Positions 21,380-30,814 of a stretch of DNA of 38,167 bases are shown piece after piece (within the stretch, counting starts at the first letter, position 1; each line of letters begins with the position of its first letter). The stretch comes from Flavobacteriaceae bacterium (GTDB lineage Bacteria; Bacteroidota; Bacteroidia; Flavobacteriales; Flavobacteriaceae), in assembly GCA_002707745.1 (NCBI GenBank), contig PANU01000087.1, positions 1 through 38,167 on the forward strand, written 5' to 3'. The notes under the pieces are model-generated. The model saw only the letters and a program-made list of their open reading frames with translations, was not told the origin of the DNA and ran no database searches. Both the position numbers and the translations under genes were made by a program.

Positions 21380-21413
21380 GTGCCCTTAGCTTCGACACCG
21401 CTCAGCCTTCGGG

Positions 21414-21863
21414 TTAATTTAAATTTCGTTTTTCAATAAAAAATCGCTTTAATAATGCAGAGGTCTCTTTGGCCAGTACCCCTCCCTCCATCGTTGTTTT
21501 TGGGTGCAGCTTTGTACCCATATTAATACATCCCCTTTGTTCATCCCTCGCACCATATACAATTCTGGAAATCTGACTCCAAAACAAAGCACCCCCGCAC
21601 ATCTGGCAGGGTTCAATAGTAACGTACAGGGTACAATCTATTAAGTACTTTCCGCCTAAATAATTAGCAGCAGCAGTAATTGCCTGCATTTCGGCATGAG
21701 CCGTAACATCGTTCAGCGTTTCTGTAAGATTATGTGCCCTTGCTATAATTTGGTTGTTTACAACTACTACCGCACCAATAGGAATTTCACCTTTTTCATA
21801 GGCAGTTTCGGCTTCCTGTAAAGCCTTTTTCATAAAATACGTGTCGTCAAAAGGTTGTATCAA
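21414..21863 (-). CDS. tadA: Nucleoside/tRNA adenosine deaminase (TadA family)
   Basis: HAEMQAI and PCQMCGGAL zinc motifs; 149 aa. Confidence 0.85.
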   Translation of the reverse strand: MIQPFDDTYFMKKALQEAETAYEKGEIPIGAVVVVNNQIIARAHNLTETLNDVTAHAEMQAITAAANYLGGKYLIDCTLYVTIEPCQMCGGALFWSQISRIVYGARDEQRGCINMGTKLHPKTTMEGGVLAKETSALLKRFFIEKRNLN

Positions 21864-22046
21864 AAGTTAGTGGTATTAGTTACTAGTTAAAATTACAAAA
21901 TAGAAGATGCTAAACGTACTTTTACATCCTGAAATTTTAGCGATACATTATAATGCAAACTCTAATTATAGCTAACTGCGTGTTTTTTCTAAACGGCTAT
22001 AATACAAATTCCATTTTAGAATTCGCAAAAATGCATCGTAGCCACG

Positions 22047-22054
22047 TATCTTTG
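22047..22054 (+). promoter_or_regulatory. -7 element of dxs
   Basis: TATCTTTG followed by CAGCATC, 7 nt before the TTG start. Confidence 0.55.
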
Positions 22055-22061
22055 CAGCATC

Positions 22062-23843
22062 TTGAAAAACCTATTGCAACATATAAATTCTCCTAGCGAC
22101 CTTCGGAAACTTTCCGAAGAACAACTCCCACAGCTCACCCGGGAACTACGTGATTTTATTATCAACGCCGTGGCTACCAAAGAGGGCCATTTAGGTGCAA
22201 GTTTAGGGGTAGCCGAACTGACGGTTGCACTACACTATGTTTTTAACACCCCTAAAGATCTATTGGTATGGGATGTAGGACACCAGGCCTACGGACATAA
22301 AATAGTAACAGGTCGCAGGGAGAATTTTTCTACCAACAGACAATTAAATGGCATTAGCGGATTTCCAAAACGTGCCGAAAGCCAATACGACACCTTTGGG
22401 GTTGGGCACAGCAGTACTGCAATTTCTGCCACCTTAGGAATGGCACTGGCAAATAAGCTAAAAGGTGCGCATGACCTTCAACATATTGCGGTGGTGGGTG
22501 ATGCTTCCATAGCCAGCGGGATGGCATTTGAAGCACTTAATCACGCAGGCGTTACCCAAACTAATATCCTGGTAATTTTGAATGATAATGCCATTGGAAT
22601 CGACCCCAGCGTAGGGGCTTTAAAAAATTACCTTACTCAAGTAAACCTGGACGGCGCCCCGGAAACCGACAATATTTTTGAAGCACTCAACTTCAAGTAC
22701 TCCGGCCCTGTTGACGGCCACGATCTCTCTGTTTTAATTACTGAAATGAGAAGATTGAAAAACATTGAAGGACCTAAATTACTCCACGTAATTACTAAAA
22801 AAGGCAAGGGATTACGCCAGGCTGAGGAGAATCAGGTAACCTATCATGCGCCAGGTAAATTTGATGCTAAAACAGGTGATTTATTCCCTAAGTCGGATGA
22901 AATACAGCCCCCGAAGTTTCAGGATGTCTTTGGAAGAACCTTGGTAGAATTGGCTTCAAAAAATGAAAAGATCGTAGGGATTACCCCTGCCATGCCTACA
23001 GGTAGCTCCCTAAAATTTATGATGGATACGTTTCCCGAACGTGCTTTTGACGTAGGCATTGCCGAACAACATGCTGTAACACTTGCCGCAGGATTGGCAA
23101 CCCAGGGAATGACGGTGTTTTGCAACATCTATTCTACCTTTTTACAACGCGCCTACGATCAGGTAATCCATGATGTATGTTTACAAAAACTCCCGGTAAT
23201 TTTTTGTTTAGACCGTGCAGGTATTGTTGGTGAAGATGGTGCTACCCATCACGGTATTTTCGACTTCGCATATTTACGGTGCATCCCAAACCTCATCCTA
23301 TTTGCACCAAGAAACGAAACTGACCTTCGGAATATCCTCTACACCGCTCAACTTGGACTAGACATGCCTATTGCCATAAGATATCCACGTGGTCGTGGGA
23401 CTATTTTAGACTGGGAGCAACCCTTTGAAACTATTAAAATAGGAACATCTCTTCAGTTAAAAAAAGGTGGTGCCCTTGCAGTTTTAACTATTGGAACTAT
23501 GGCAACTAACGCTACGGAAGCGATTGTAAAGGTTGAAAATTCTTCAGCTGAAAACATTGCGCACTATGATTTTCGTTTCCTGAAACCATTGGACGAGGTG
23601 CTATTACACGAAATTTTCAGCAAACACAAAAATATTATCACAGTTGAAGATGGCGTAAAAAAAGGCGGATTGGGAAGTGCTATTGTAGAGTTTGCTGCTG
23701 AGAATAACTACAAAAATAATATTAATATCTTAGGCATTCCAGATGAATTTCCAGAGCACGGGACTGTGGAAGAACTGCAGGAAATCGCAGGTATTTCAGC
23801 TAAAAAGATTCGGAACGCGATTGAGAATTTTCTTTTAAATTAA
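22062..23843 (+). CDS. dxs: 1-deoxy-D-xylulose-5-phosphate synthase (TTG start)
   Basis: 593 aa; STKEGHLGASLG-like, VWDVGHQAYGHKI, VVGDASIASGMAFEALNHAG, FDVGIAEQHAVTLAAG; no in-frame ATG near the N-terminus. Confidence 0.96.
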   Translation: MKNLLQHINSPSDLRKLSEEQLPQLTRELRDFIINAVATKEGHLGASLGVAELTVALHYVFNTPKDLLVWDVGHQAYGHKIVTGRRENFSTNRQLNGISGFPKRAESQYDTFGVGHSSTAISATLGMALANKLKGAHDLQHIAVVGDASIASGMAFEALNHAGVTQTNILVILNDNAIGIDPSVGALKNYLTQVNLDGAPETDNIFEALNFKYSGPVDGHDLSVLITEMRRLKNIEGPKLLHVITKKGKGLRQAEENQVTYHAPGKFDAKTGDLFPKSDEIQPPKFQDVFGRTLVELASKNEKIVGITPAMPTGSSLKFMMDTFPERAFDVGIAEQHAVTLAAGLATQGMTVFCNIYSTFLQRAYDQVIHDVCLQKLPVIFCLDRAGIVGEDGATHHGIFDFAYLRCIPNLILFAPRNETDLRNILYTAQLGLDMPIAIRYPRGRGTILDWEQPFETIKIGTSLQLKKGGALAVLTIGTMATNATEAIVKVENSSAENIAHYDFRFLKPLDEVLLHEIFSKHKNIITVEDGVKKGGLGSAIVEFAAENNYKNNINILGIPDEFPEHGTVEELQEIAGISAKKIRNAIENFLLN

Positions 23844-23888
23844 ACTCGTTTCCCCTCATCCCCAGCCCTTCTCCCGCTGAGAAGAGTG

Positions 23889-25226
23889 CTACAAGTTCCC
23901 ATTAATCTTCTGAAACAACTGCAATGCCTGTCCATCGGTGAGCATAGAAACGTGGTTGCAACACAGCATCAGGTAATCGTACGTATTGGAAGGGGTTTCT
24001 GTACCTTCAAAAGTTTTCAATAAAAGTTTATCGTAATGGCGCGCGGTTCCGTTGATTTCATTTTCAAAAGCCGTGGTATAAGCTTCCAGCAACGTGGAAA
24101 GGATCTGGTAACCAGCGAGTTCTTTTTCAACCACTTCGGGGCTTTGATACACTTTGGAAACACTTTCTTTTAGTATATCGGTTATCTGAGCCTGATAGCG
24201 GCTTTTGTCCAGCAATGCTTCGGTAAAATCACCTTTTAGAATAGCCTCTTCATTAGTAATAAAAAGCTCAACCGCTTCAGAAATCAGGGTATTAATGGCT
24301 AAGGAGCGCAAATATGCTAAGCGGTCTTTGGGCTGCGACAATGCAACATATTTTTCTTTATTAATAGTGTTTTTTACAAGTTGCAATAAATATTCCAGCG
24401 CGGTTTCTTCAGGAATCCAGCCCAGGTTAATTCCGTCTTCAAAATCTATAATAGTGTAGCAAATATCGTCGGCCGCTTCAACCAGAAAACACAAAGGGTG
24501 GCGATGATAACTCATTTTTCCATCGGCTTCGCGCTTAATGAGACCTAAATTTTCGGCTACTTTGGTAAAAAAAGGAACATCATTCTGGAAGACCCCGTAT
24601 TTTTTATCGGCTATGTGTTTTGTGGGTTTCTTTGGAAGGCTTTCCTTGGGGTATTTCATAAAGGCTCCCAACGTGGCAAAGGTTAATCGCAATCCCCCGT
24701 GCACACCATTTTTGGTTTCGGTTAAAATTTTAAAGCCATTAGCATTGCCTTCAAAATCTATCAAATCCTGATATTGTGTCGGAGTAAGTTGCGATTTAAA
24801 TCGTTTTCCTTTTCCGCTTAAAAAATACGTGCCAATAGCTTTTTCCCCACTATGTCCAAAGGGAGGATTGCCAATATCGTGTGCTAAGGAAGCCGCGGCA
24901 ACAATGGCTCCAAAATCGGTTGATTGGAATCCGTGAACTTTATGTAAATGTGGGTGTCTTTCAAGAATAGCCTTGCCAACTTGGCGCCCTAAAGAACGTC
25001 CAACTACGCTTACTTCCAGACTATGTGTTAAACGGGTGTGTACAAAAGAAGTCTTGGAGAGCGGAATGACCTGTGTTTTATCCTGTAAACTTCTAAATGC
25101 CGAAGAAAATATTACACGGTCATAATCTACTTCAAACCCTGTACGGGATTCGTTTTCTTCAATACGTAGTCTTTTTTTAGTGTCGCCCTGCTTTTGTAGC
25201 GAGAGCAAATCTTCCCAGTGCATCAT
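23889..25226 (-). CDS. dgt: Deoxyguanosinetriphosphate triphosphohydrolase
   Basis: RSLQDKTQVIPLSKTSFVHTRLTHSLEVSVVGR, LAHDIGNPPFGHSGE HD motifs; likely start MMHWEDLLS. Confidence 0.92.
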   Translation of the reverse strand: MMHWEDLLSLQKQGDTKKRLRIEENESRTGFEVDYDRVIFSSAFRSLQDKTQVIPLSKTSFVHTRLTHSLEVSVVGRSLGRQVGKAILERHPHLHKVHGFQSTDFGAIVAAASLAHDIGNPPFGHSGEKAIGTYFLSGKGKRFKSQLTPTQYQDLIDFEGNANGFKILTETKNGVHGGLRLTFATLGAFMKYPKESLPKKPTKHIADKKYGVFQNDVPFFTKVAENLGLIKREADGKMSYHRHPLCFLVEAADDICYTIIDFEDGINLGWIPEETALEYLLQLVKNTINKEKYVALSQPKDRLAYLRSLAINTLISEAVELFITNEEAILKGDFTEALLDKSRYQAQITDILKESVSKVYQSPEVVEKELAGYQILSTLLEAYTTAFENEINGTARHYDKLLLKTFEGTETPSNTYDYLMLCCNHVSMLTDGQALQLFQKINGNL

Positions 25227-25364
25227 AGTGGTAAATTGAAAGAGCAAGATACCAATTTCAGTAAAATTTAGGACAACAAAATCGTAGCATTTACATAACC
25301 TAAAAGTAACGCTTTGCCCAGCAATTAGGTATAGTTTTGATGCATAGCAATAGTATAAACCTCA

Positions 25365-25426
25365 TAACATTAAGATAACACAAACCTTACTTAATGCTAA
25401 AACAAGCATAACATTTAGGTAACCAG
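25365..25426 (+). promoter_or_regulatory. Six 11-bp-phased TAACATT-like direct repeats (putative extended Pho-box-like array)
   Basis: 25365 TAACATT, 25376 TAACACA, 25387 TTACTTA, 25398 TAAAACA, 25409 TAACATT, 25420 TAACCAG. Confidence 0.65.
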
Positions 25427-25444
25427 CAATGAAGCATTTCAAAG

Positions 25445-25452
25445 TTTCTTTG
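25445..25452 (+). promoter_or_regulatory. Degenerate -7 element of the TonB-dependent receptor gene
   Basis: TTTCTTTG then CACC; 25 bp from the last repeat. Confidence 0.5.
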
Positions 25453-25475
25453 CACCAAATGAATAAACTACTTTG

Positions 25476-28262
25476 ATGAGCAAATTATTTACAGCAGCAA
25501 TGCTATTATTTACTGCCTTAACGTTCGCACAAACTGGGACGATAGAAGGTACATTAACCGACAAAGATGCCAATGGGGAACCCTTGCCGTTTGCCAATGT
25601 TATATTAAAAGGAACCACAAAAGGAACCACTACCGATTTTGACGGCAACTATAGTATAGAAAATGTCCCCGTTGGAAGTTATGTGATAGAATTCAGTTTT
25701 GTTGGGTATGAAACTGTTGAAATTCCAAACGTAACCGTTGAAACGGACAAATTTACACGGATAGATGCAGCATTAGGAGCCAGCGCAGCAGCCCTGGACG
25801 AGGTATTTATTACCGTACAAACCAGCCGTGAACGTGAAACGGCCTTATTATTAGAACAAAAAGAAGCGGTAGCAATTAAAGAGAGTATTGGAGCGGAGCA
25901 AATGGGTAAGCTTGGTGTTTCTGATGCTTCAAGCGCCACCACAAAAATTTCGGGGGTTTCTAAAACAGACGGAAGCGGAGATGTTTTTGTACGTGGATTG
26001 GGAGACCGTTATTTATCGACAACGCTTAATGGCCTGCCCATCCCTTCGGACGATGTGGAGCGCAAGAATATTGGTTTAGAACTTTTTAACACCCGATTGA
26101 TACAGAGCATTGGCGTGAGCAAGACTATGTCACCAAATCTTACTGCAGATCAGGCTTCAGGAACTGTTGATATTACTTCTAAAGAGTTGAGTGGAAGTTC
26201 GGAGCTTTCTGCTAAAGTTGGGGCTTCCGTTAATACCAATGTGTTACAGGACGGTGTTTTTGACAATTTTAAAGTATCTCCTAATAGCGACGATGTTACT
26301 GCGGGAATTTATGTTAAGGACTTTTCAACCAGAAGAGCCATTACCGAGCAAACCTGGGCACCACAAACCGCAAGTTTGCCTGTAAACAATTCTGTTTCCT
26401 TCAGTATAGGAAAAAAATTAGGAGATCGTTTTAAAGTGTTGTTAACGGCCGGACAGAATAGTACCTATGAATATCAAAACGGGGTGTTCCGTCAGTTTCG
26501 TTCCAACTTTATCGATGACTCCATTCCAGATGCGATTACCTGGAAAAAGGAAGTAGCTACTTCGGCATTATTTACGACCAAGTTTAAGGCAGACGATAAT
26601 AATGATCTGAAGTTTACAGCCTTAGTGATCAATAAAATTACCGATCAGGTTTTTGAAGGAGGGCGTGAAGGAACGGCCACTATTTTTGAAGAAACCGATG
26701 AAGGAGAAGCATTTCAGTTTGTTCGCGATCAAAACCTAAAGAAAACCCTGGTTTCCGTAACACAGCTATCTGGAGATCACGATCTATCTGAAAACAACAC
26801 CCTTACATGGGCAGGAGGTTACAACTTTTTAAGTGCCGATGAGCCTAACCGAATTAGGAACGAAGTTAATTTCAATTTCACCGAACCAGGACAAGAAGAC
26901 CTGGTACAGTTAGGACGCACTGGTGGTTTTCAGCAACGTAAGAGTGTTCAAAAAATTACCGATGTAGAATACAATGGTCGTATTGCTGATATGCTTAAGA
27001 TCTATGATGATGAAACTAATAAGTTCAATATAAATGTGGGCGCAGATTACCGTAAAAAAACACGTGAGTTTCGTTCTATTTTCTATGGGGTTGAAGAAAC
27101 AGTTCTTAATGCTGTAAACCCTGAATCCATAGATGCTATAGCCGAAATTTTTACTCAAGAAAATTTCGATAATAATATTTTAAAGCTAAATGAGATAGAT
27201 CCGGATTTTTATGATGGAACGCTACAAAGTGTTTCTGGGTTTGCAAATTTTAGCGGTACGTTAGGCAAGTTAAGTGTAGCTGCTGGACTTCGTTTTCAAA
27301 AAGACGATATAGATGTAGACTTCGATGTGAACAACTTCCCTGGAAGAACCGGACAAGCTACTAAAAACTACCGCAGACTTTACCCATCATTTAATGTGAA
27401 ATACGAAATAAATGAAGAACATAGTGTTCGATTTGCAAACAGTACTACGCGAACTCTTCCAGAATTCAAAGAAATTGCTCCTTTTGAGTATGTTTCTCCA
27501 CAAGCGCAGGTTACACGAGGTAATCCAGATATTGAAGCCTCTACAAATTATAACTATGATTTAAAATGGGAGTTCTTTCCATCAAACGATCAGTTAGTTT
27601 CTTTGACAGGTTTTTATAAAGAAATAGAAGACCCTATCAATAAAGTACAAGATCGTGGAGCAGCTGGAATATTCTCTTACTTTAATTCTGCGGAGAAAGC
27701 TGAAGTATATGGATTAGAAGTTGAAACACGAATTAACCTTATGGCAGGAGACGAGCAACCTAAACTTAGACTTGGGCTAAATGCTGCACGCCTTTGGACA
27801 AGCCAGGATTTGAAAGATGAATTGGATGCAGATGGAAATTTAATACGAACATTTAAATACAACAACAAAACCGAAACAGAGCTCCAGGGCGCTTCAGAAT
27901 GGATCGTAAATACTTCTTTAAATTTTGAAACAAACCAAGAATATCCATTAGACGCAACCGTTGTGGCAAATTATGCAAGCGATAGAATTTTTGCTTTAGG
28001 TTCTCCAGAATTTCAATCCTCTGGAGATATCAACTACAATGAAGCTATTATAGAAAATGGTTTTGTCACCCTGGACGCTATCATAAACAAAGAGCTTAAC
28101 GATAATTGGACACTTGGTGTTCAAGCAAAAAACATATTAAATCCAGAGATAAAAAGAACGCAACTCATTCGCCCTAGTACAACAGGTGTGGAAAGCGAAG
28201 AAACGGTACTTTCTTATACCAAAGGTGTACGACTGGGACTTACTATTAACTATTCATTTTAA
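25476..28262 (+). CDS. TonB-dependent outer membrane receptor with N-terminal carboxypeptidase-regulatory-like domain
   Basis: Signal peptide, GTIEGTLTDKDANGEPLPFANVILKGTTKGTTTDFDGNYSIENVPVGSYVIEFSFVGYE, plug FVRGLGDRYLSTTLNGLPIPSDD, C-terminal TINYSF. Confidence 0.93.
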   Translation: MSKLFTAAMLLFTALTFAQTGTIEGTLTDKDANGEPLPFANVILKGTTKGTTTDFDGNYSIENVPVGSYVIEFSFVGYETVEIPNVTVETDKFTRIDAALGASAAALDEVFITVQTSRERETALLLEQKEAVAIKESIGAEQMGKLGVSDASSATTKISGVSKTDGSGDVFVRGLGDRYLSTTLNGLPIPSDDVERKNIGLELFNTRLIQSIGVSKTMSPNLTADQASGTVDITSKELSGSSELSAKVGASVNTNVLQDGVFDNFKVSPNSDDVTAGIYVKDFSTRRAITEQTWAPQTASLPVNNSVSFSIGKKLGDRFKVLLTAGQNSTYEYQNGVFRQFRSNFIDDSIPDAITWKKEVATSALFTTKFKADDNNDLKFTALVINKITDQVFEGGREGTATIFEETDEGEAFQFVRDQNLKKTLVSVTQLSGDHDLSENNTLTWAGGYNFLSADEPNRIRNEVNFNFTEPGQEDLVQLGRTGGFQQRKSVQKITDVEYNGRIADMLKIYDDETNKFNINVGADYRKKTREFRSIFYGVEETVLNAVNPESIDAIAEIFTQENFDNNILKLNEIDPDFYDGTLQSVSGFANFSGTLGKLSVAAGLRFQKDDIDVDFDVNNFPGRTGQATKNYRRLYPSFNVKYEINEEHSVRFANSTTRTLPEFKEIAPFEYVSPQAQVTRGNPDIEASTNYNYDLKWEFFPSNDQLVSLTGFYKEIEDPINKVQDRGAAGIFSYFNSAEKAEVYGLEVETRINLMAGDEQPKLRLGLNAARLWTSQDLKDELDADGNLIRTFKYNNKTETELQGASEWIVNTSLNFETNQEYPLDATVVANYASDRIFALGSPEFQSSGDINYNEAIIENGFVTLDAIINKELNDNWTLGVQAKNILNPEIKRTQLIRPSTTGVESEETVLSYTKGVRLGLTINYSF

Positions 28263-28292
28263 CATTAATTATTTATTAAACTTTAAACAACT

Positions 28293-30239
28293 ATGAAAAA
28301 TCTAAGAAATTTTACTAGAATTTTTGCGATACTAAGTATCGTACTAGCTGCTAGCTGTAGCAGTGATGACGACTTCGTTCAAAATGATGACGACACCGTG
28401 TCTGAAGAATTAGACCTTACAGGAGATATTACAGCAGACCGTATCCTTGACGCTACACAACAGTACACGTTGTCTGGACCTGTTTTAATTAAAGACGGAG
28501 CTAAATTGACCATTCCTGCTGGAACATTAATTATTGCTGAAGCGGGACAAGAAACCTACATTGCTGTAGAGAAAGGGGGTGAGATAGATATTCAAGGTAC
28601 TGCCAGCCTACCAGTAATTATGCGTTCTACCGCTGGGTCTCCGGGAGATTGGGGTGGTTTATTACTTTGTGGGAATGCACCAACTACTGAAGGTGTTAAT
28701 GTAATTGCTGAAGTAGGTGGATTAATCTACGGAGGTAATGAGCCAACAGATAGCTCAGGAAACATAGATTACCTTATCATCGAAGGTGCCGGATCACAAA
28801 TTAATCCAGACTCACAATATAATGGTCTTACGTTGTATGCGGTAGGATCAGGAACTTCTATCGACAACGTAGCTGTACTGAACGGTGCAGATGATGGTGT
28901 TGAATTTTTTGGCGGAACAGTAAGTGTTACCAACTTTTATTCTGAAAACAATGAAGACGATTCTGTAGATTGGACTGAAGGATGGAACGGAACTTTAACT
29001 AACTCTTATGTATTACATACACAAGAAGGTTTCTCTACTGCTGTTGAAGCTGACGGAGACAATGCGAACCCAAAACTTGTTAACTTTACCGCAAACTCTA
29101 CTGTAGGTGGAACTGCATTGCAGTTTAAGAAAGAATCTGGTGCGACCATTACAGGTCTTGCTTTAATTGGTTACGATATTTCATTGGATTTTAGAGATAA
29201 CGGTGCTTTTAGTAACGTGCAAATTGAAGGTGAAGATGCAAACCCCAATAATGCCTATGTAGCGGAGCCAACAGTAGACATCTCTACTTTTAGTTGGGTA
29301 AACTCTAACAACACTGGTGCCGAGGTAGTAATTTTAGAAGGCACTATAGCTGGAACTCAGACATTAGACCCTGGGACAAGTTATTTACTGGATGGTGCAC
29401 TTATTGTACCTAACGGAGCTAAATTGATAATTCCAGCCGGAACTAAAATTGCTGCTCGTCCAGGAGGACAGTCGGTTTATATAGCTGCACAGATTGGTGG
29501 GCAAATTGAAGTAAATGGTACTGCAGAGAATCCAGTTGTGATGTCGTCTGTTAGCGGACAACCTGGTGAGTGGGGTGGATTATTATTATGTGGTGATGCT
29601 CCAACAACCGAAGGGACAAATGTGATAGCTGAAGTTGGTGGCCTTGTTTACGGAGGTTCTAATGATGCTTCAGATTCTGGACAAATTAATTACTTAGTAA
29701 TTGTTGGTGCTGGAGCTCAAATTAACCCAGACTCTCAATTTAACGGCTTAACGCTTTACGCAGTAGGAACAGGTACAGAAATTAACAACGTAGCTGCCAT
29801 TAATGGAGCAGACGATGGTGTTGAATTTTTTGGTGGAACTGTAAGCATGACTAACTTCTATGCGCTTAACAACGAAGATGATTCTGTAGACTGGACTGAA
29901 GGATGGAATGGTACATTAACTAATGCATATGTACAAAACGATAACGCTGGTTTCTCTACTGCTGTCGAAGCTGATGGAGATAACTTTAATCCAAGTCTTA
30001 TAAACTTTACAGCTATATCCACTGTTGGTGGGACTGCCTTACAGTTTAAAAAAGAGTCTGGCGCTACCTTTACAAATGCTTTCTTAAGCGGTTATGATAC
30101 CAGAGTAGACTTTAGAGACAACGGAGCTCCTAGCAACGTAGTTGTAGACGGAACTCCATTAACAGGACCTGATGATGATGTGTTTAACGGGACTGCCGTA
30201 GACATTTCTATGTGGACTTGGATTAATGCAAGATTATAA
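28293..30239 (+). CDS. Secreted lipoprotein with two tandem ~300-aa predicted beta-solenoid-like repeats
   Basis: Lipobox SIVLAASCSSDDD; two copies of EWGGLLLCGxAPTTEGxNVIAEVGGL...NGADDGVEFFGGTVSxTNFY...NNEDDSVDWTEGWNGTLTN...GGTALQFKKESGAT. Confidence 0.85.
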   Translation: MKNLRNFTRIFAILSIVLAASCSSDDDFVQNDDDTVSEELDLTGDITADRILDATQQYTLSGPVLIKDGAKLTIPAGTLIIAEAGQETYIAVEKGGEIDIQGTASLPVIMRSTAGSPGDWGGLLLCGNAPTTEGVNVIAEVGGLIYGGNEPTDSSGNIDYLIIEGAGSQINPDSQYNGLTLYAVGSGTSIDNVAVLNGADDGVEFFGGTVSVTNFYSENNEDDSVDWTEGWNGTLTNSYVLHTQEGFSTAVEADGDNANPKLVNFTANSTVGGTALQFKKESGATITGLALIGYDISLDFRDNGAFSNVQIEGEDANPNNAYVAEPTVDISTFSWVNSNNTGAEVVILEGTIAGTQTLDPGTSYLLDGALIVPNGAKLIIPAGTKIAARPGGQSVYIAAQIGGQIEVNGTAENPVVMSSVSGQPGEWGGLLLCGDAPTTEGTNVIAEVGGLVYGGSNDASDSGQINYLVIVGAGAQINPDSQFNGLTLYAVGTGTEINNVAAINGADDGVEFFGGTVSMTNFYALNNEDDSVDWTEGWNGTLTNAYVQNDNAGFSTAVEADGDNFNPSLINFTAISTVGGTALQFKKESGATFTNAFLSGYDTRVDFRDNGAPSNVVVDGTPLTGPDDDVFNGTAVDISMWTWINARL

Positions 30240-30260
30240 TCCTCATTTTATAATTAGCTA

Positions 30261-30295
30261 AAAAGGGCGATCAAACTATGTTTGATCGCCCTTTT
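30261..30295. terminator. Bidirectional intrinsic terminator
   Basis: AAAAGGGCGATCAAA-CTATG-TTTGATCGCCCTTTT. Confidence 0.88.
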
Positions 30296-30316
30296 ACTAT
30301 TTTAAATAGTATTCAA

Positions 30317-30697
30317 TTATTTATAAGATACCACACGAGTATCTTTTGCCTCCCACGTATTTACTTTAGCAATTTTAGAATTTGCATAGGTTACTTCTTT
30401 CATGGTATCTCCCTGGTAAAACTTCCAGGTCCCTACTTTGTTACCGTTGTTATACTGGGCAACCGCAGTTTTTTTTCCGTTGGCATCATAACTTACCCAT
30501 TCGCCTTGTAATTTATTTTCTTGGGTATAAAAACCTGTTTGCGCTATTGCGCCATTTTCGTGATATAAGGTGGCTTCAATAAGCCCGTCTACCAGTACAT
30601 ACTTGTCTTTAACGTCTTTGCTACATATTTTGCTACATTGTGCTACCGCTACATTAGCTAATAAACACACTACTAAAAGGGATATAATATTTTTCAT
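30317..30697 (-). CDS. Secreted MORN-like repeat protein, unknown function
   Basis: 126 aa with signal peptide; YHENGAIAQTGFYTQENKLQGEWVSYDANGKKTAVAQYNNGNKVGTWKFY pattern. Confidence 0.8.
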   Translation of the reverse strand: MKNIISLLVVCLLANVAVAQCSKICSKDVKDKYVLVDGLIEATLYHENGAIAQTGFYTQENKLQGEWVSYDANGKKTAVAQYNNGNKVGTWKFYQGDTMKEVTYANSKIAKVNTWEAKDTRVVSYK

Positions 30698-30725
30698 AAC
30701 TACAGTTTTTTAACGTTCTATATAC

Positions 30726-30733
30726 CAAAAATA
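30726..30733 (-). promoter_or_regulatory. -7 element of the MORN-like protein gene
   Basis: Minus strand TATTTTTG. Confidence 0.5.
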
Positions 30734-30814
30734 CAACATAGTTAACAATTTTGAAAGTATTTCATAACGTTATGGTAACATTAGGCGCATAACTTACTGT
30801 TTTATAGGCTGTTA

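Noticed and set aside
21967-22002. TTATAGC/GCTATAA inverted repeat upstream of dxs as a riboswitch
   Set aside because: Only 7 bp stem with AT-rich sequence, and it lies upstream of the predicted dxs promoter, so it would not be in the mRNA leader.
25439-25648. 69-aa minus strand ORF over the receptor promoter
   Set aside because: Antisense to the receptor signal peptide and promoter; no supporting features.
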